From Lycorma delicatula (taxonomy: Eukaryota > Arthropoda > Insecta > Hemiptera > Fulgoridae), in NCBI RefSeq assembly GCF_047948215.1, contig NC_134456.1:53971459-54035458 (forward strand): DNA of 64,000 bases. The letters are read 5' to 3'. The position numbers were made by a program, and so were the translations under genes. The notes beneath the pieces were generated by a model. The model ran no database searches and was not told where the DNA came from. It saw only the letters and a program-made list of their open reading frames with translations. Below are positions 36,815 to 49,126 of the stretch, in pieces. How positions within the stretch are numbered: position 1 is the stretch's first letter; the number at the start of each line of letters is the position of its first letter.

Positions 36815-36842
36815 GATTTATATATATATATATAAATCGTAT
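36815..36842. repeat. TA-centred palindrome ATACGATTTA/TAAATCGTAT
   Basis: Arms ATACGATTTATATATATA and complement. It is preceded by AAAATCGGTTCAG..., a phrase common at transposon ends and seen again near 40038. Confidence 0.7.
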
Positions 36843-37240
36843 ATATAAAACATAAAATGCTCAAATCTTAATACATAATATTTATTATAAATAATATATT
36901 AATGTATTACAATTAAAGTAAATTTTAGAATAGTTAAATAAGAAGAGGCAATTGAAAATACATTTAATCAAATTATTAGAAATGCTGTAAACAAATATTT
37001 CAAAATTGGTAATTAAAAAACTCTTGCGCAGAACTTCGCAAGAAGACAAGAGTTTTCGTTTCCGACGTCCTTACTATTTCGCAGTCAGAAAATCATTGAT
37101 TTTCAGAGTACAACGCACAGCACATTTTCGATTAACCAGTAGTGATCCTACACACAAACATCAAGTTTCAACTCGCTCGCGATTGTCACTCACTGCATAA
37201 GCGCGTACGAAAAATAACCATAATCTCTTTATTTTTTTCT

Positions 37241-37541
37241 ACCTTAAATTGAGTGTAACTGAAGAATGATTCGACCAATTTTCATCAAATATTCACATGC
37301 ATAACTTCAGATACACTATTACGTCATATCTAAATTTCAAGAAAATTGATCGGGTAGTTTTGGAAATTTTCGATCCAAAAGCTCTTACGCACAAGCCTAT
37401 GTATATATAAGGAAACTCTAATTAAATGAATGTATATTAGTATCCCTCATATCTCAAAACGTAAAGAAAAGTTCATTTTCACCCTCGCACTACCGCCAAG
37501 TGACCAAAAGTAATATCATACTTTTCTTCGAAAAGCCGGTA
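37241..37541 (+). repeat. Interspersed repeat E, copy 1
   Basis: Blocks ACCTTAAATTGAG, ACTTCAGATACACTATTA, TATATATAAGGAAACT, AAAACGTAAAGAAAA, TTTTCACCC and TTTTCTTCGAAAAGCCGGTA are shared in order with 38834-39137. About 300 bp, non-coding. Confidence 0.8.
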
Positions 37542-38833
37542 AAAAAAAAAGACTAAACGAAAAAGATGATCTCATATTATAATTTAAACTAATTATTAAT
37601 TTGTTGCACTGCGTCTGACCCGGTCTTTCTTGTGACGGTGACGTAATACGACTATAACAAGTAAACTACAAAGGTACAAGAGATAGAGGTCAGAATTTCT
37701 CTCTCTGGAAATAAGGATGTTCACTGAACAACCAGTCCTCGTAGTAACTTGAATATCGCTAGCACTTAGATGGGCTTGGCATGCCGTTACGCAACCTTAT
37801 TATGAGTCGATGAAGAAATTAACCTGAAACCACTTCACTCCTCATTTTTTCTAGTAAATTTGACATGGGTATGTAAGGTAAGTATGTCAATTTTTGGGAT
37901 TGATTTGTAATTTAATGTCATATCACGTACAATCGTTACGATTACGACATTTGACATATGTTTGGAAAAATTACTATCAGAAAACAATAAGAGTTTCATT
38001 TACTCATGAATTTATTACTTCTACGAGTTTATTACAGCTTACAGACAGTATCATTTTTATTCTGGTAAAATATTTTTTTAAATTTTGTAATACGGTAACT
38101 ATAAAACACATCGCTGAACAATCCAGAATCATGCTAAATAAACGTCTTTATGTGACTTCATAAAGCGATCATTCCATTTATTAATATTAGGCGTATAGGA
38201 ACCATTCAGATATTGTATCAAGCACCTGTAAGGATACGATCTGGAAGAGGTCATGAATGGAATAAGATTTGTGATACGTGACAGCAAGAGGAGAGAAGAA
38301 TGTGTCGCCTATATCACTGCTTTCTGTCGTAATATCAATTATAATTTTTCTTTCTTTCTACATCATTTTCCTTTACTAATTTCTTATGATCTTTCTTAAT
38401 TTAAAAAAAAATTATTATTTTTTAATTATCGGTCTGTATTTTTCTACAAAAATGAATAGTTTAAACTTATAATTTGATAAAAACTTTTTCTAAAAATATC
38501 TAATCTAAAAATAAATATTAATTTTTCAAAAAAAAATTACCCCGTTTAAAATAGAAAAAAGTAACACTGTGCTGAAAATTTATTTAAAAGATATTTCACT
38601 GATTGTATATTAAAAATATTAAAATTAATCCAATTAGAAAAAAAAAATCTTTCGCAGTTCCATGCAAGATGACCGACTTTTCGTTGATTTAATTTCGTTT
38701 TAATATTTTTTTTTTTTTTTAATTTGATTTGATATTGCTAACAATAGATAATTCACATAAATAGATTTCAACGTTCTAATGTGCAGCATCATGACAAACC
38801 ATGCTTCTTACTTGCTCGCCTCAAATTTTTTCG

Positions 38834-39137
38834 ACCTTAAATTGAGGGTAATTCAAGAACAACAAAACCAATCTTCATAAAATTTTCAAAGCACAACTTC
38901 AGATACACTATTACAGAATAACAAAATTTCAATGGAATTAATAGATGTGGTAGTTTATATATATATAAATAAGGAAACCTCAATTTATGTGGGATGGTAT
39001 TTTATTCTTAGTATCTTAGTACTTTACTTTTTATTACTTTTCATACTTCAAAACGCAAAGAAAATTTATTTTCACCCCTTGCCCCATTCAAACTATGCGA
39101 CCGAAAGTACCGTATTTTTTTTCGAAAAGTCGGTAAA
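38834..39137 (+). repeat. Interspersed repeat E, copy 2
   Basis: Same ordered blocks as 37241-37541, roughly 1.6 kb apart and in the same orientation. The spacer does not share them, so this is dispersed or a locally duplicated repeat. Confidence 0.8.
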
Positions 39138-39629
39138 AAGTCAAATAATACTAATTACTCTCATTTATAATGATTACTACAGACAAACATAAATTCGGTT
39201 GGATGAGGCAATCAGTTTCTTCTTTAAGTATGCTACTTGAAAACATTTACTATTACATCCGTTTCAGTTAATCTAAATTAAAAATGTTGATATCTGTCTC
39301 AAAAATTTATTAATTAAAAAAAAAATTGATTTAAAGTGCATAGATTCCGAAAAAAATTAAAAACGTTCAATTTTCTAAAAAAGATTATTCAGAAAGCCAA
39401 TTATTTTTTTTTTTAGATTATAAACTATTCCTAAATAACTGTATTTGAAAAGTAAAAGAGGTAAACTTTTGCTTATTAACGTAATTAAAGGAAAAATATA
39501 TTTGTACTCTGATTATGTTGCCTATCGTAATAGTGTTCTGATATAGTATTATGTAAGAATGTGTACAGTATAAAATGAAAACTTCGGTAACACAAATTTC
39601 ATAAAATTGATAAGATAGGAAAGTGGATC

Positions 39630-39675
39630 TAAATTTAGGTAAATCGTATATATATATACGATTTACCTAAATTTA
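39630..39675. repeat. Perfect 46-bp palindrome
   Basis: TAAATTTAGGTAAATCGTAT-TATATA-... with its exact complement and no spacer; 23-bp arms. A second, imperfect palindrome (ATCTTTACACACATACATAT with an inverted partner) follows directly at 39675-39721. Confidence 0.93.
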
Positions 39676-39721
39676 TCTTTACACACATACATATATATAT
39701 ATGTGTATGTTTGTAAAGATA
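39675..39721. repeat. Imperfect TA-centred palindrome adjoining the 46-bp palindrome
   Basis: The arms ATCTTTACA and TGTAAAGAT bracket alternating purine-pyrimidine sequence (CACATACATATATATATATGTGTATG). One-base offset between arms. Confidence 0.85.
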
Positions 39722-40539
39722 AAATTTTCTTTGAATTTTGTCTGTTTGGGAACCATCCGTACGGCTCACCCGATCGCTAGTTAATTTGTTAAAGTGAAAT
39801 TGTTTAGTTTAATAAAATAAAAATAACTTTTCTTACATAGTATTGTTAAGGAACTCTTTATTTAATGATGTAGCATCTACATATTTTTGATATTCGCATT
39901 AAAAAACTAAAAAAAGGACGCCAACAAATGTTTACATTTTATACATCTAAATCATTATATACTTCTTGTCATTTGCATAATTGAATCGAATGATTTTATA
40001 GACAGAGTATTTTTTATAAAATAAATCATATTCGACGAAAATCAGTGCAGCCGTTCTGTAATTAAAAGGAAAAAACAAACACAACCTAAATACGAGTACA
40101 TTATTATCTTAAAGTACTCTTAAAAAAAAAAAAAATCATGGTTTGTCAAATTATACTATTATAACAATGAATATTTACTTCTCAGAGGTATGTAAAGGTA
40201 TGAAAAATAGAAATTCAATACTTCCGGGTACAAAAAATTAGATTTTATTGCATACTGATGAAACAGAACCGAAATGATAAAGAAAAATTAAAGAAAAAAA
40301 CAGATATTTAAAAAAAAAGCTAAGTTTAAGAAGTATCAAACAAATAATCATAATCTACGATACTCGGACGATGTGAATTTACATTGCAGTAAATTCAAAC
40401 GAGAAATTTTTTAAATTGCAGTATTCGATATTTTTAATTTTTTATTTTTACTTTATTACTAAATAAAGCCGGATGAAAGTGTCGGTTAGAAAAAAGCGAT
40501 GGTGGAACGGAAAGGTTATATAAAGGAATAAGATTGAGG

Positions 40540-40760
40540 AGTGAGTACAGTAGAGGTATTTCGAGGAAGAGATGTTAAGGGAGAGTGCAGGAGATAAAAA
40601 TGTAGCGTCGGTTTTTTGGGGTGGGAAAGAGTGAAAGAGTAATGAGAGGAGGTGGTGGCGGGGTAATGTTGAATCTATCCAGCCGGCGACGATAGCCAGA
40701 ACGCTACAGTTTTACTGTAACACCTGCGACAGTGTATACTGCGTTGTTATTTTCAGGTGT
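40540..40760. promoter_or_regulatory. G-rich block, candidate regulatory DNA
   Basis: GAGGTGGTGGCGGGG near 40648 and CAGCCGGCGACGATAGCC near 40681 stand out from AT-rich flanks. No reading frame or repeat match. Function inferred from composition only. Confidence 0.2.
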
Positions 40761-42026
40761 CATGAAACTTAAATTCAGTTTATTATATTATAACCCGATG
40801 TAATATGTATACTTTGCTTCGGCTTCTATACAAAGTTTAACGTATTCAGTCTGTACTGCAAAAGGACACGGCTTCACATCGGAATTTCACGGACCGAAAT
40901 TTATTTATTTTTATTATAAAGATAAAAAAGGAAAAAATATTGCTAAGACTTTATCACCCGTACATCAGTAATTATCTGTTGGAAATCATCAGCTTTTGTT
41001 TATCGGTGAACTGCACTTATTATACAGTAAGTCTATTCATATGAATAACGCCAATCAATATTGTCCGATTCAACTGTTTAACTTGTCAAAGGAGCAGCAC
41101 TGACTTTGTTAACGTGCTAACGATTGGCATATCTACGTTTAGTATGATTTTATGTTGCAATCGTTATTATACATCACAATCTACCAAAATAAGAGAAATA
41201 AATAAAAAAAATATTCGTTAAAACAGCACCGGCAACACTTAAAAATTATTCTCAGGTCATTTTCAAAATGATGAAAGTTTTTTTTCTAAAGCCTTCTTCA
41301 GTGGAGTTATAGCGCTTGTGGGTGAATATGCGCCCAGTCTGTCCAAAATAGTGATGGTCCAATTATTCTGGTTTATTTTTATTCAAGCTTTATTCTTTAT
41401 CAAATGCACCGATTTCGATGGCTGTTTTGTGTTTGGTATCCGAAATTTACTTCGGATGCACTTGAGTGCATCCGAAGTAAATTTTTTTCACATGGTCAAG
41501 TTTAAGATTTTTAAAACAAAAATTACATTATTTACACTAACGATTTCATGATAATTTTTATTATATAGACCGGTTTCATCCTGATATTCAAAGTACTTCT
41601 TTAACGCGAAACTTAAAAACAATTGCCTGGAAAACTAAACGTAGAATAGTATTCCTGCGTTTCTAAAATAAACCTCAGCTCATCCTGGATAATAGCCTCT
41701 TAATGACTTTTTGCAATTTCTTTTTCTTACATTTTTATCAACAGTCAGGATTCTCGCCTTTTAGGTTTGTTGGAACTGCTCTCTTTTTATTCGGGCGGAG
41801 TTTTATTTTGTGAGAAAATCTGTATTAAAAAACCTTTTTTTTAAATTTTCAAAATAAACTTTAAAAATAATAAAACCAACTTAAAAATGAAAAAGTAGTT
41901 ATTTTAGTTTTTAAAATTTCGACATTTTTAAGTCGGAGGCAGATTAATTATCTTTTTTAAATTTAATTTTCTTTTTAATGATGAGTGAAATTAAATGTAT
42001 TTATTGAATATTGCATATGTATAAAC
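40761..42026. other. AT-rich non-coding stretch
   Basis: Contains the hairpin at 41443-41484 and a phrase CTTCTTCAGTGGAGTTAT shared with about 4217. No gene. Confidence 0.5.
41443..41484. repeat. Perfect 20-bp-stem hairpin
   Basis: AAATTTACTTCGGATGCACT, TG loop, exact complement. All 20 pairs match and the stem is half GC in its inner part, unlike the AT palindromes elsewhere. There is no poly-T run typical of an RNA polymerase III stop, although TTTTTT follows directly at 41482-41488. Confidence 0.93.
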
Positions 42027-42039
42027 ATGTTTGCTACTT

Positions 42040-42152
42040 TTTTTTTTTTTTTTAACCTCCGAGTCCACAGTTAAGCATTACTTCAGAGGATGAGATGAAT
42101 GATTTGTAGCGTAAATTTGATCGAGTATGTAAAGTGATTTAGAATAAAGAAT
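42040..42152 (-). mobile_element. 5'-truncated SINE, family A, with target-site duplication
   Basis: The minus strand carries only the 3' tail (CATTCATCTCATCCTCTGAA, TGTGGACTCGGAGGTTAAAA). It is bracketed by an exact 13-bp direct repeat ATGTTTGCTACTT at 42027-42039 and 42153-42165. 5' truncation with a target duplication is the hallmark of target-primed reverse transcription. Confidence 0.85.
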
Positions 42153-42769
42153 ATGTTTGCTACTTGTAACGAACGAATTTTTATCTCTTTTTTAAATGTT
42201 GTGGTTGAAAAATGAACTCAAAACATTATACGATTTATATGAAATTTTAATGTTCTGATGTACGGATTTTAAATTGACAGATAATTTTGGACAGAAAAAA
42301 TATATAGATACAGCGGTATATTTTTTTCTTAAAAAAACAATGGAAAAAAGGAAAATATATATCATGCTGATGTAAAATTCAGTTTTTACTAGAACAATCC
42401 ATTAAAAAGTGACCCTTATAATTGCTATGTGATATCCTTACCGGCCGGACATACGGTATTTCGGACATAACCACTTAACTTGAAAGAATCCTGTCTTCAG
42501 TGGAGGCTCCACACCCTCTTGTCAACCGTTTATTTTTCCTTTTGTGTTGTGTTAGCTTCGATGGTATTATAGAAAGCAAAACCCTCACATCTCTAAAATT
42601 AAAATAGCTTTTTTTAAAAATAAATTTTTTATATTTTTTTGAGCGGGGATAATCCCGCTAGGTACAAGAACTTACTAGTGAATAGCGGATACTAAGTTAG
42701 TTATTTAATATTAAAAAAAAATTACAGATCATAACTTACACCGTTAACGTAGTGTTGAATATTGTGCTT

Positions 42770-43420
42770 AACTTTATAGTATTCTGAAACGCGTGTGCGA
42801 GTATAATGGTAGAGGAGCGTAGGAGTGTCGCGCAGTGGCGAGCAACCGACCAGAAACAGGGGTGAGGGAGATAGAAAACGATTGAGAGAGAGAGAGTTAT
42901 ATGGTGTGAGGGAGGGTGAGGAATAAATACAAAATACAAAAGCCTCTCCCCTTCCCTTCTCTTCACTCTATCTCCCTATGTGTGACTGTCAGACTGAACT
43001 AACCGCTACTGTCTGTAGCGAGCAGGTTGTAAATAGCCTCAGCGAAGCCAACCACAAAACATCGACACACACACACACACACACGCGCGTACATAACAAA
43101 ATGCTACTGCTGTACTGTTTGGCAAGAGTTGCAGCAGTGCCCCCAGCACAACTCCTATGCCGTCAAGTAGTGCGCGCGCGCGCACACAACACACAAACAC
43201 GTATATATATTAACACGTATATTCACACACATACTCACACAGACATACAAATCGTTTCTGACCTGATTGTCACACGTTCTGTTTCACATCGGTGCTGGTG
43301 CCTTCCTAGTCACTTCCTAATATTCCCTGGACAGAAACTACGCCCATTATTACTATTATTATTTCTCGTTGTAAATTCAAGCTCAATGCATAGAAATATA
43401 TATATAAGTATATAATATTC
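42770..43420. promoter_or_regulatory. GC-richer block with (GA), (CA) and (CG) runs: candidate regulatory element or non-coding exon
   Basis: About 650 bp of balanced composition with (GA)n near 42886, (CA)n at 43065-43083, GCGCGCGCGC near 43172, and non-repetitive stretches between. A 145-residue plus-strand frame (42978-43415) crosses the CA runs. It has a Leu-rich segment but no domain and looks accidental. A role as enhancer or 5' exon for the HES gene is inference. Confidence 0.25.
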
Positions 43421-45079
43421 ATATACTGTAGATATGTATATGTTGGGCGTGTTACAATTGCGCGTTCATCCGTCCACTCGCACAGTATATATTATTATGC
43501 ATAATAAATTATGCATCAACTACCAGCGCTCTTTACTTTCATTTTTTCAATAAAAAATGACAGTACTTTTTTAGCTTACAAATATATACAATCAACAAAT
43601 TTTTACTAAATTCGTTGATTAGCATGACAAAATGCGGTCAAAATAGAAAAAAAATTGAATAAACTATTTGTTTTAACCTTTCCTCAAGAGATAAAGTTAA
43701 ATTATAATCATCTTTACGACCTGATTTTTTTATTGTTTATTGCCTTAAAAAAAAAAACACATTCTCGAATGATCTGTTAAACAGCAGAAAGTAGACAAAT
43801 TCAATCCGTGTTAAGTTACTCTTTCTTAACGTATCAAAAACAACTGCTGTAGCTGTAAACATCTAAAATAACAATTTTTTGTATAAAACACTAATTCACA
43901 AAAAAAAGAAAATAGTAAATAAAAATATACTTTTCTACTTCTACTCTTCTGCTCTAATGATTTTAAGAAAAATCTCATATCAGTTCGTTGAAACGGTAAA
44001 ATATTAGAAATAAATATAGAACTACTACTTTTAAGGGATTCCATTACTCGATAACCCATTTACAGAGTTAAACATTTTCCTCAAACCGATCTATTTTATA
44101 ACGTATTCAACGCATTACCGAACTCAGTAATGGAATGGTTAGATCTCTTGTTTTTCATCCAGAAATTTCAAGTTTTTCTAAAAAAAATTACAATATGTTA
44201 CTACACATAAGTTGCAAACTTTTGTGGTAAATTGCTAATAAAATAACTTACATATAATGTACTCTTTGTGGGAATTATTCTGCATATTTTATCTTCACCT
44301 TCATGATACTTTTATGTCGATTAGGAGCTCATTATTTCAAAATAGCGGTAACAGTGTATGGTCGTACTTAAAGAAATATAAAGCATAAAAAGAACGATTT
44401 TAGAGTCGATAGGTTTCGAATTGATTTGTGATCTATGAAACGTTTTAACTATATTCTACCACCTCAGCGCTAGGATTAGTGCCTTTATAAATAAAATAAA
44501 GTTATTAATTCTTCCGGTAAGTGTATATCTGTAGTGTTTTTGGAATAAAAAATATGTGTGATAATCTTTAGTGAAAAAAATCGGTAGTAACAATATACAA
44601 ACCTATTGGTAAAAATTGAACTATAAATTCAGTTTATTGAATCATAAGACAGGCGTATTTTAACTATCTGTTATCGTATTCTCATTTTTAATAAATTGTA
44701 TACGTTTATTATATTTTATAATTTTCAAGTAATATGCCTACATGAAAAAGTTCATTATCTATGTTGATGTAAAAGTATTTAAAATGAGAGTACATTTACG
44801 GAGGAAAAAATATTCTTAACTTCTATTTCTTAAGAAAATATTCTTAATCAGAATTCAATTCAGCCAAGAAAAGACAAAAATTGTTTAAATAGTATTAAAT
44901 AAATTATGTTAAAACGAATTATCTATAAAAGGAAGAGACAACACGTGGTTTTTCTTTTATTGTTGGTGAAGACACATAAATCAACTGGCCTAACATAACT
45001 CTACGTACCATCCTCTGATGTTGAAGTCTGATAAACCTATTCAGGGATGTTATTAGCTTATCAGGGATCATCCATCGGG
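43421..45079. other. AT-rich non-coding stretch
   Basis: No feature beyond a small palindrome (ATTATGCATAATAAATTATGCAT near 43494-43516). Confidence 0.5.
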
Positions 45080-45355
45080 TGGTCTGGTGGAAAACGCGTC
45101 TTTGCAAATCTGTTGATTTTGAAGTTGAGAATTCTAAGGTTCAAATCCTAGTAAAAGCAGTTACTTTTATACGGATTTGAATACTAGATCGTGGATACCG
45201 TTGTTCTTTGGTGGTTGAATTTCAATTAATTACACATCTCAGGAATGATCGACCTGAGACTATACAAAACTACACTTCATTTACATTCACACATATTCAT
45301 CCTCTGAGGTAATGGCTTACGGTGGTTCCGGAGGCTAAACAGAAAGATAGAGGTA
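45080..45355 (+). mobile_element. SINE-like family B, fullest copy, with tRNA-like head
   Basis: The head has GGTGGTCTGGTGGAAAACGC and a B box GGTTCAAATCC (about 45140-45150). The body has ACACATCTCAGGAATGATCG and CACTTCATTTACATT. The tail has CATCCTCTGAGGTAATGG and GGTTCCGGAGGCTAAACAGA. The order matches the inverted copy at 35750-35925. The A box is degenerate, so this is probably inactive. Confidence 0.72.
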
Positions 45356-47485
45356 TCTTTGATCGATGAACGTCCGCATAATTATTGAAACTTCTGTACT
45401 TTAGAAATTATTGACAGTATTTTTAAAATTATCGTATTTTAGAATTATTGATTATTTATGTACCGATAAATCGATTTATTCGGTTCGGATAAAACAAACC
45501 TTTTCGCATATATCGAAGTTTTTCAAATTTTTTTGATTTCATGTTTGTAAAATTTATGTGTTTACACACGCTCAAACCCGGGATGATTTTAACTACATAA
45601 ATTTATGAAATTCAAAGTAAGTAGACTATATCTATTTTATCAAGTATTGAAGTCTACTCAAAAACATTTTAATTTTGCCTGTTTAAACTTGTAAATATCA
45701 GACGTGTTAAGTTCAGAAGTTACGCAAATATTTTCGATTATCTTAAGTAACTTTAAACGAGTAAAAAAATGTTTATAGTGGAAATGATGAGATTTCATTT
45801 TAATATTTTGATCAGTTTATTTAAAGCCGATTAAAAAAATAATTAAATAGTTAAAAAAGATTCTTTTACTCGTTATAATCGTTTACATTTAATAGCCGGA
45901 TTTATTAATAGCTTAATCTGTAATAAAATTTTTCCTATTAATTTCCTCATACATCGACAAATTAACACTTGAACCGGTTTCTTAGTTGCATTTAATTACA
46001 CGTTTTGTAGACTATTAGCGTACCTATTAATCATCAATCAAAAACTGATTTGAATTTCAATTAGCCTGTTAAGATTTTAAGTAATATTCAAACTATTATA
46101 AAACAAAAAAAGTGAGGTTCAACCGAAAACATATCGAAGACTTACAATAAATAATAACCAGTTTATAAGATTAACAGGTCTTCTAATAGTTTAATGTATT
46201 TCAAGAAACTATGACTCCAGCTAAAGCTTATTTCCACAGTTTTGTTTAAAAAATGTGTATAGTTATCAACCTATATGAGATTAACTGGGTAGGTTTTAAG
46301 AGAAATAAGTGAGGAGAGAAGTTTGTGGCAGAACCTTGTGAAGGGACGAACAAGCGTTATCCAGATTTAGTTAATTTGGTAGTAGAGAGATGAGTAGCAG
46401 GTAAAAATTTTACGAAGACGAAAATTGGCATTTATGAAATGAGTTGCTAGACATAGGGTGTAATAATAACGAAGTTCAAAAGATTAGTACGGAATAGAAA
46501 AAAAGTACAAAAAAGACTGCTAGCGTTCCTACTGTTACCGGTTCTAATTTATTAGTTAGTAGAATTCATGATAAAAATACCAAACATAGTTTTATTGAAG
46601 TTGTTTACGTTTTTATTCATTTAAATTCTTGTCCCCCAAAAATATTTAAAAAAATATACGATAAAAATAATAAAATGAACTGTTACAAGCAAAGATGGAT
46701 GGAATCCCTCTTTCAAATTAAAAATGTTTATAAAAGTTATTTAAAATCTACTTGGTTTAGTTTTTCCTATTGAAAATCATCGGTAGTCATAAAAAATACA
46801 GGTTTGCCTTGGAGGAAAGTGTGAAGGTTTGCTTAGGTTATGGAAAATATTTATTAAATCTTGTTCTCTTTTTACTGCTTTATCTTTAAATCATTCGCTG
46901 GAATATATTCTTGGAAAGTTTATAAGAAAATATATTTCTAAAAAAATGGGTTGGAGCTTCCCCTTGGTAGAATTAAAAAAAGAGGTTTTGTTTAAAAATT
47001 GTAGCACACATTACAGGTTTTATTTACTTACTTATTATTATTATTTTAAATTCATCCTGAGTGAGAAAATAAAAAAGTAAGAAACATCTTTTGTCATTTG
47101 AAAGGCAAATAGGGTTCCCTAACAATATTTTAATTTAAAACGTAGGATAAACTCTGTAATATTTATATCAGTGTTTATCCTACAATTTTCATTGAAGCAA
47201 ATAATTCGACCATTCATATGTAATGTCCGGTCAAATAAACAAGAAAACACAAATCCAAATAATGGGAATTGTTTTTATTAGTTTTTTATCGTTCGTGCAG
47301 AACTTAGATTGAGTGATGCAATCCTAATGAAATGTGTAAAGTAAATTAATAATAACAATAATTATTATTATAAAAAAGTCTTGTTTTCTTTTCCAGTATA
47401 TATATAATTACATTCAATAATAAAAAAATAAAAAAACAATCTAAGGCAACACAAAGCCAAGAACAATATTAAGTAAAAGAAAATC
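45356..47485. other. AT-rich non-coding stretch
   Basis: No gene or clear repeat identified. Confidence 0.5.
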
Positions 47486-48144
47486 TGATATGGACACCAC
47501 ATAACTTCCTTATACGCCTATTAAATTACATATGCACAGTTTTAAAAGTACATCTAATTTTATTTCATTAATAACTTCAGATATTGTTATTATTGAATGA
47601 TTATTTATCTTAATTTTTTTTTTACATAGTTTAATAATTATTAATAAATCAATATATTTAAATTAAAAAAAAAGTTTAACAAAAAAGGAGATGAAGTCTG
47701 ATTTGAACCGATGTGCCTTACCCTTGTAAGCTCCAAGTATTTCATTAATTAAAATTCTATTTGGTTATAACTCTGGAACCAATAATAAGTACCACTTATG
47801 ATATATCGTTGGAAAGCTCTCAATGAGGGCTTATTAATGCAATTAAGAAAAAGTACAAAATCCAGATATTTTTTGATTTTAGGCTTTTTTGGATACTTTT
47901 GGTTCGTTCTATTGCAATCAAAATGGGGAGTGCAAAATTACATCTTAAAATAGTCCTAAATTCAAGATTTCAGCATCCTACGGATAATCGTTTTTGAGTT
48001 ACACGAGATACATACGTACGTACAGACTTCACGCCGAAACTAGTCAAAATGGATTCAGGGATGGTCAAAATGAATATTTTTGTTGAAATCGGAAACCGAA
48101 ATATTTCGCGATCACAATATTTCTTTTACTTCGTACAAGGAAGT
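47486..48144 (+). repeat. Interspersed repeat C, copy 2 (joined to the fold-back)
   Basis: Carries the ordered repeat C blocks, including ACTTCCTTATACG near the start and CGTACAAGGAAGT at the end, which are approximate inverted copies of each other. Its last about 80 bp form the outer part of the left arm of the large inverted repeat at 48063-49126. Confidence 0.85.
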
Positions 48145-49126
48145 AGAAACGTATCGTTTCTACTGCAAAAAAGGCGTACTTTATATCCTTTTTATAATGT
48201 AGTGCCTCTTTGAATCCAAGTACGGGTTTTTGTGAATCCAAATAGATTCAAAGGAGCATAAAGAATATAAAGTACGCCTTTTTTGAATCCAAATACAGAT
48301 TTTCTCTAAATCTAAACATTTTTAATAAAATTATACAGATTTATTTACAAAATAGGGATAAAAAAAGGTTTTATGCCACTCAGATATAGGTACTAGCTCA
48401 AATAAATAATAGATATTTATGAAATTTCAAATATAAAGTTACCAAATAAAGAAACATGCATTAATAATACAAAATAAAGCATTGAAGAAATTTAAATATT
48501 TCAATTTTTAAAAAGGTAAAAGTAATCTAATTGTCTTCATGTAATGTTTACTTTTCCAACTGTTGTCGTATAAACAAGAAAAAGTAATGTTATAGTTAAA
48601 AATCGACACGCTGACTTTTTGTATTTCTTGATTCAATCTTGAGGACCAACTATGGTCAAATATTATTCATTTATCTGATATGGCTTTATTTATATTTAAG
48701 GATCTGTTTAACTTATAATCTTGGAATTTTCGGGTAGTACTTTGTTCCTAAGGGAACTGATTTTTCTAATCATAACTGAAGGGAACTGATTAGAAAAATC
48801 AGTTCCCTTCAGTTCTAATCAGTAAGTTGGAAAAAACCAACTATCCATTGAGGAAGAGGTTTAATTATTAAGTGGTGCTACGTTGAAAATCTGTATTTGG
48901 ATTCAAAAAAGACGTACTTTATATTCTTTATGCTCCTTTGAATCCATTTGGATTCACAAAAACCCGTACTTGGATTCAAAGAGGCACTCCATTATAAAAA
49001 GGATATAAAGTACGCCTTTTTTGCAGTAGAAACTTATCGTTTCTATTTCCTTGTACGAAGTAAAGGAAATATTGTGATCGCGAAATATTTCGGTTTCTGA
49101 TTTCAACAAAAATATCCATTTTGACC
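48063..49126. repeat. Large fold-back: two about 242-bp inverted arms around a 0.58-kb spacer
   Basis: The left arm (48063-48304) and right arm (48884-49126) are inverted copies over their whole length. Shared blocks include GTAGAAACGTATCGTTTCTA, AAGGCGTACTTTATATCC, GAATCCAAGTACGGGTTTTT and GAGCATAAAGAATATAAAGT. The outer about 80 bp of both arms is repeat C 3' sequence. The spacer contains a perfect 23-bp-arm palindrome at 48750-48809 and no coding sequence. It may arise from a composite of two inverted repeat C ends or an independent fold-back transposon. Confidence 0.9.
48750..48809. repeat. Perfect inverted repeat, 23-bp arms, 14-bp loop, inside the fold-back spacer
   Basis: AAGGGAACTGATTTTTCTAA plus TCA, and its exact complement at 48787-48809. 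A further partial copy of AGTTCTAATCAG follows at once. Confidence 0.93.

Larger units (their letters stand above)
36713..40539. other. Repeat-laden non-coding stretch
   Basis: Apart from repeat E copies and palindromes listed separately, no gene. A block at 37600-37860 is of more balanced composition but carries no recognisable motif. Confidence 0.5.

Noticed and set aside
42978..43415. 145-residue plus-strand frame with a Leu-rich segment
   Set aside because: It runs through (CA)n and GCGC runs, has no recognisable domain, no supporting splice sites, and composition follows the GC-richer block.
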